DNA of 8,828 nt from an uncultured Ruminococcus sp. (lineage in GTDB: Bacteria > Bacillota > Clostridia > Lachnospirales > Lachnospiraceae). This document shows positions 5,585 through 8,828 of this stretch, in pieces. Each line of letters begins with the position of its first letter. Within the stretch, counting starts at the first letter, position 1. The notes under the pieces are model-generated. The model saw only the letters and a program-made list of their open reading frames with translations, was not told where the DNA came from and ran no database searches. The position numbers and the translations under genes were made by a program. The stretch lies in assembly GCA_900553885.1 (NCBI GenBank), contig USFD01000113.1, forward strand, positions 1 to 8,828, given 5' to 3'.

Positions 5585-7745
5585 ACAGATGAGAGTATTC
5601 AAAACAGGCGGTATTCTGTGCGGTATTTTGTTCCTCCTGTTTTCGGGAGTCCTGCTGATTTCCGCCAAGGAATCGGGGACATCAGAGACAGGAAGCGGGG
5701 AAAAGCAGGAATGTGCCGGACAGGAGCCGGAAGATTCAAAGAGAGAAGAGAGCCGGATACAGGTTCCGCAGATTCAGTGCCCCGAACCGGACGGGCAGAA
5801 CGGGTGGTATGTGACTGCACCGGAAATACGGATTGTCCATGCAGAGCCGGAAACTGTCACGGAATACAGGCTGTCCGGCGCTTCCGGGAAGGTGCTGCTG
5901 GAGGGAGAACTGAAACTGGAAGCAGAGATGGAAAACGGGAAGACAGACGGGGAAACCGGGAAGGAAACGGCAGAAGAGACAGAGCATAGTATGGGATCTG
6001 ACGGCTGTCAGGATGCAGAAATCTCTGCAGCGGTGAAAGAGATCTCTCCGGAAATATTTGAAGAAGGAACCAATTTACTTGAAGTACGGATGCTCTCGAT
6101 AGAGGATGGAAAGGAGCTCTTCCGTACGGAAAAAGAAATCCTGCTGGATCTCAGTCCTCCGGGGGATCCGGAAATTCATATCCCTGTTTATCCGGACGGC
6201 AACAGTACATTTTTTCATTCACAGATACAGGTGAATATCTGCTGTACAGATGACATATCCGGTGTGGAGGCGATTTATGTGGCGCTGGACGGGAAAGGGG
6301 AACAGCGGATTGCCGGATGCCAGGGCAGTATAACGGTCTTCCCGGGATATGAGGGAAAGATATCTGCGTATGCGGTGGACTGTGCAGGCAGAAAAAGCAG
6401 GAAAGAAGTATCAAAAGCTATTTTCTGTGAAGATGAGGCCCCTGGAATAAAGGCCGCGGCGGCAGGCGGCTTTGGCGTCTGGCAGCAGGGCAGCGTGGAA
6501 GTTGAGATATATGTGGAAGAAAGAAAGGATACATATGGTTTCTCCTCAGGCCTTCGTTCGGTTACCTGTTATACAGGGGCAGAGATTGCTGCGGAAAGGA
6601 AATGGGAGTACGGAGAAAGAGCAGTTCTGTCAGAAACACTGCGTTTTACCGTAGATCAGTCCTCTGACGGCGGAAAGGCAGTGCCCCTTACTGTCCATGT
6701 ATCGGACCGGGCGGGAAATACTGCGGTCCTGACAGAGAAAATCTATATTGACGTACAGCCTCCGTCTATTGAAATAACAGGTGTGAGGGACCGGATGATT
6801 GCAGGAAAAGAAAAATCTGCAGTATTTACATTATATGATGAGAATATCCTGGCGGACTGCAGGCTGGCGGTATCGCGGACAGGAATTGACGGAAAGGAAG
6901 AGAAGATACAGGAGCCGTCTGAAGGAAACTGGAAGGGCAGCGGACAGAAGAAACAGATCGAGATGAAATTTTCAGAAGACGGGAAATATGTATGCCGGAT
7001 TTATGCCCGGGACGCATCCGGACGCAGAACAGAAAAAACGGTTGTTTTTACAATAGACCGGACAGATCCGGTGATCCGTTATGTGGAACAGCTGAACGGC
7101 ACTTATATTCCGTATTTCCGCTGGAATTACGGAAAAGATATGATCCGTGATCTGACAGAAAATACCTGTTCCATGTTCCTGAACGGGAGACGGTACCTGC
7201 CGGGAACAGAAATTACAGAGGAGGGGATCCATTTGTTTGAAATCCGTGCCAGGGATCAGGCGGGAAATGAATCGTCGGCAGAAGCAGTTTTTACAATTGA
7301 CCATACGGCGCCTGCCATATACTGGGGGGAGATAAAGGACGGGAAAACCTGCAGAGAAGGGGACCTGCTGTCTGTATGGGTGGAAGGAGAAGGAGAACGG
7401 ATCCGGGCTTTATACATAAACGGAGAAAAGCAGCGGCTGAATTATGAAAGCCGGATTTTCCAGTATGAGATTACCGGGCATGGCGCATATACAGTTCGGG
7501 TTCAGGCGGAAGATCTGGCAGGAAACTGCTCGGAAGAAAGGATTTCATTTCAGGTAAAGGCGGAAAGAAAAGGAATTGGAGCATTTTTTGCTCCGGAAAG
7601 AGAATCTTCTGATGGATATCCGGACGGGAACAGAGGAGAGGGAACAGGAATCCTATCTGCAGTGTCTGTGCTGGCTGTCATCGGTGTAATCTGTTTGTGG
7701 ATAGGGATCCTGCGCCGGAGATGCAGAGGAAAAGAGAGAAAATAG
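5568..7745 (+). CDS. Exported Ig-like repeat protein with C-terminal membrane anchor
   Basis: I do not recognise a named gene. The 725-residue product begins with a basic stretch and a hydrophobic segment (about 14-33) that is a signal peptide or membrane anchor. An acidic low-complexity stretch surrounds 120-145. About five beta-sandwich repeats follow from roughly 195 to 665. Their ends show a recurring A-x-D-x-A-G-(N/R) turn (DCAGRK, DRAGNT, DASGRR, DQAGNE, DLAGNC), then a strand and a domain boundary such as IDVQPPSIEI, IDRTDPVIRY or IDHTAPAIYW. This pattern is typical of bacterial Ig-like repeats in surface proteins. A second hydrophobic segment (about 694-715) followed by RRRCRGKERK is a stop-transfer anchor; there is no LPxTG sorting signal. 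The ATG overlaps the upstream gene by 17 nt and has GGGAGG 9 nt before it. A role in binding a surface ligand or in scaffolding is inference only. Confidence 0.85.
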   Translation: MYRRNKQMRVFKTGGILCGILFLLFSGVLLISAKESGTSETGSGEKQECAGQEPEDSKREESRIQVPQIQCPEPDGQNGWYVTAPEIRIVHAEPETVTEYRLSGASGKVLLEGELKLEAEMENGKTDGETGKETAEETEHSMGSDGCQDAEISAAVKEISPEIFEEGTNLLEVRMLSIEDGKELFRTEKEILLDLSPPGDPEIHIPVYPDGNSTFFHSQIQVNICCTDDISGVEAIYVALDGKGEQRIAGCQGSITVFPGYEGKISAYAVDCAGRKSRKEVSKAIFCEDEAPGIKAAAAGGFGVWQQGSVEVEIYVEERKDTYGFSSGLRSVTCYTGAEIAAERKWEYGERAVLSETLRFTVDQSSDGGKAVPLTVHVSDRAGNTAVLTEKIYIDVQPPSIEITGVRDRMIAGKEKSAVFTLYDENILADCRLAVSRTGIDGKEEKIQEPSEGNWKGSGQKKQIEMKFSEDGKYVCRIYARDASGRRTEKTVVFTIDRTDPVIRYVEQLNGTYIPYFRWNYGKDMIRDLTENTCSMFLNGRRYLPGTEITEEGIHLFEIRARDQAGNESSAEAVFTIDHTAPAIYWGEIKDGKTCREGDLLSVWVEGEGERIRALYINGEKQRLNYESRIFQYEITGHGAYTVRVQAEDLAGNCSEERISFQVKAERKGIGAFFAPERESSDGYPDGNRGEGTGILSAVSVLAVIGVICLWIGILRRRCRGKERK

Positions 7746-7762
7746 AACAGAAGACGGAGACA

Positions 7763-7791
7763 GGGCTGCGGAAAGAAAATTTCTGCAGTCT
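7763..7791 (+). other. Hairpin after the Ig-repeat gene, not a classic terminator
   Basis: GGGCTGCGGAAA (7763-7774) can pair with TTTCTGCAGTCT (7780-7791) around a GAAAA loop, with three or four G-T wobbles. No T tract follows. It lies 17 nt past the stop and could stabilise the transcript end or assist Rho-dependent termination. Confidence 0.35.
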
Positions 7792-7811
7792 GATCCGGGG
7801 TGAAAATACAG

Positions 7812-7840
7812 TGGATTATTTCTGAGAAATCATATATAAT
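7812..7840 (+). promoter_or_regulatory. Predicted promoter of the zinc-ribbon gene
   Basis: A perfect -10 box TATAAT (7835-7840) lies 17 nt after a weak -35 TGGATT (7812-7817). Transcription near 7847 would give a leader of about 35 nt with a strong ribosome site, AGGAGG (7869-7874), 7 nt before the ATG. Confidence 0.6.
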
Positions 7841-7881
7841 GAATATAGATTTTACGAAATGAGGAAAGAGGAGGGAAAAGT

Positions 7882-8688
7882 ATGTTTTGTAAAAATTGTG
7901 GTACACAGATTGATGACACCCAGAAGTTCTGCCCGAAATGCGGCGCTCCGGTACAGCAGGCAGGCCAGAGCGGTCAGAATGCAGGAGCAGCTGCTCAGCC
8001 GAACGGACAGCCTCAGGGCGGATATCAGCAGCAGATGAACGGTGCAGGATATCAGCAGGGCGGCTATAACGCAGGATATCAGCAGGGCGGCTATAACGCA
8101 GGATATCAGCAGCCGCCGTACAATGGGTATCCCCAGGGCGGGCAGGCGCCGAAAAAGAGTTCCGGGAAGCCGGCAGTTTTCATTGTTATAGGTATTGTTG
8201 TACTTATTGCCATAGTTGTGGCGGTTATTTTCGGCGTGAGAAGCTGCACGGCAGGAAACAGCTATACAGCTCCGGTGGACAGCTTTATGGAAGGCATGGA
8301 AAAACAGGACGGAGACAGAATCATGGATGCTTTTTCAGACGGAACAATTAAGGCGCTGGAAGAGCAGAGCGGCTACAGCAAGTCCGAATTAGCGGATATG
8401 TTTGAAGAAATGTTCGCTGGCTCCATAGGAACAGATATTAAAGTGGGCGCTTATCAGGTTGATTATGAAATAATAGACGAAGAAGACCTTTCCAAAGATG
8501 AAATCGCAGACATTCAGGATGAATTTGATTCACAGGGAGTGGATGAAAAGATTCAGGCCGCCAAATCACTGGAGGTTAACATGATTATAGGTATGGAAGA
8601 TGTTACGGATGAGACCTATGAAGAGTCTATGGATTTTCAGGTAATAAAAGTTGGCGGAAAATGGTATATTGATCCTACGTCTCTGTAA
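7882..8688 (+). CDS. Zinc-ribbon single-pass membrane protein with NTF2-like outer domain
   Basis: The 268-residue product opens with a zinc ribbon, CKNC (3-6) and CPKC (17-20), predicted to bind one zinc ion in the cytosol. Residues 22-90 are a flexible Q/G/Y/N-rich linker with the 9-residue unit AGYQQGGYN repeated. One strongly hydrophobic segment (98-118) crosses the membrane. Residues 125-268 are acidic and end in FQVIKVGGKWYIDP, the final strand style of NTF2-like/DUF4878-type domains, here outside the cell. Such zinc-ribbon membrane proteins are common in Firmicutes, with roles mostly unknown. The family name for the outer part is from memory of its ending and is tentative. The gene has its own promoter and an ideal AGGAGG 7 nt before the ATG. 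It is separated by 136 nt from the Ig-repeat gene, so it is probably an independent unit. Confidence 0.9.
   Translation: MFCKNCGTQIDDTQKFCPKCGAPVQQAGQSGQNAGAAAQPNGQPQGGYQQQMNGAGYQQGGYNAGYQQGGYNAGYQQPPYNGYPQGGQAPKKSSGKPAVFIVIGIVVLIAIVVAVIFGVRSCTAGNSYTAPVDSFMEGMEKQDGDRIMDAFSDGTIKALEEQSGYSKSELADMFEEMFAGSIGTDIKVGAYQVDYEIIDEEDLSKDEIADIQDEFDSQGVDEKIQAAKSLEVNMIIGMEDVTDETYEESMDFQVIKVGGKWYIDPTSL
8044..8112 (+). repeat. 27-bp tandem repeat inside the zinc-ribbon gene
   Basis: Two perfect 27-bp copies (8044-8070 and 8071-8097) are followed by the first 15 bases of a third (8098-8112). Each encodes AGYQQGGYN. A degenerate earlier unit (GGYQQQMNG, from about 8020) suggests expansion from an older repeat. 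The unit length keeps the reading frame, so copy number can vary without breaking the gene. Confidence 0.95.
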
Positions 8689-8692
8689 GAAA

Positions 8693-8739
8693 GCTGCTGT
8701 GGAACGGCAGGTCATCTGATGGAGCTGCCGGAGTGCAGC
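8693..8739 (+). other. Nested inverted repeats after the zinc-ribbon gene
   Basis: GCTGC (8693-8697) pairs with GCAGC (8735-8739), enclosing CGGCAG (8705-8710) paired with CTGCCG (8725-8730). No T run follows; the next bases are purine- and A-rich. It may be a weak or factor-dependent terminator for the zinc-ribbon gene. Confidence 0.35.
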
Positions 8740-8773
8740 ATGAAAAGTAAAATAAAGTGCCGGACGGATACAG

Positions 8774-8828
8774 TGATATGCTCCCCTTTAGGTAGACAGT
8801 TGAAATAATAAAACTGTTTATCTGGAGG
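8774..8828 (+). mobile_element. Possible left end of an IS3/IS150-like insertion sequence, cut by the window
   Basis: From TGATATGCTCCCC (8774) the sequence enters a long inverted repeat. Bases 8785-8801 pair with 8812-8828 over 17 positions, with four G-T wobbles and a 10-nt AT-rich loop. The right arm ends exactly at the window edge and may continue. A TG terminus, a run of C and a GTAGACA-type motif mirrored shortly before the first transposase gene are features I associate with IS150-group ends. No transposase is visible here, so the assignment is an inference. A plain hairpin or terminator is the alternative. Confidence 0.4.

Noticed and set aside
7763..7791. Intrinsic terminator for the Ig-repeat gene
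   Set aside because: The stem contains several G-T wobbles and no T tract follows, so it is listed only as a hairpin.
8044..8112. Tandem repeats as a CRISPR array
   Set aside because: The copies are directly adjacent with no spacers and lie in frame within a coding sequence.

Overview
The window looks like chromosomal DNA from an anaerobic low-to-mid GC Firmicute, most likely a gut Lachnospiraceae (Blautia/Dorea/Ruminococcus-like). This is inferred from the protein styles (a pyrophosphate-type phosphofructokinase, a zinc-ribbon membrane protein, exported Ig-like repeat proteins), strong AGGAGG ribosome binding sites and moderate base composition. No rRNA, tRNA or CRISPR array was seen.

Layout. 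Positions 47-1324 (minus) encode a class I dihydroorotase (pyrC), the third step of de novo pyrimidine synthesis, with its own promoter. Positions 1513-2745 (minus) encode a phosphofructokinase whose key residues predict pyrophosphate rather than ATP as phosphoryl donor. It ends in a strong intrinsic terminator at 1446-1489, so it and pyrC are separate transcription units. A divergent intergenic region (2746-2972) leads to glf (2973-4073, plus), encoding UDP-galactopyranose mutase, which supplies UDP-galactofuranose for surface glycans. glf is closed by a terminator at 4101-4133.

The accessory part follows. A predicted promoter and a structured leader of about 125 nt precede a two-gene unit on the plus strand. 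The first gene (4307-5584) encodes a membrane protein with an N-terminal degenerate protein-kinase fold, one membrane segment and an extracytoplasmic TPR-like region. The second (5568-7745) overlaps it by 17 nt. It encodes a large exported protein with about five Ig-like beta-sandwich repeats and a C-terminal membrane anchor. The overlap suggests that the two are made together and act at the cell surface, but their function is unknown. This pair is the least explained content of the window.

After a well-formed promoter comes a monocistronic gene (7882-8688) for a zinc-ribbon, single-pass membrane protein with a Q/G/Y-rich tandem repeat and an NTF2-like outer domain. The last 55 bases (8774-8828) form a long inverted repeat that runs off the window and resembles the left end of an IS3/IS150-type insertion sequence.

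Most of the window is ordinary housekeeping and surface-biology DNA. I did not find a complete, clearly novel system; the pseudokinase/Ig-repeat pair is the best candidate for follow-up.
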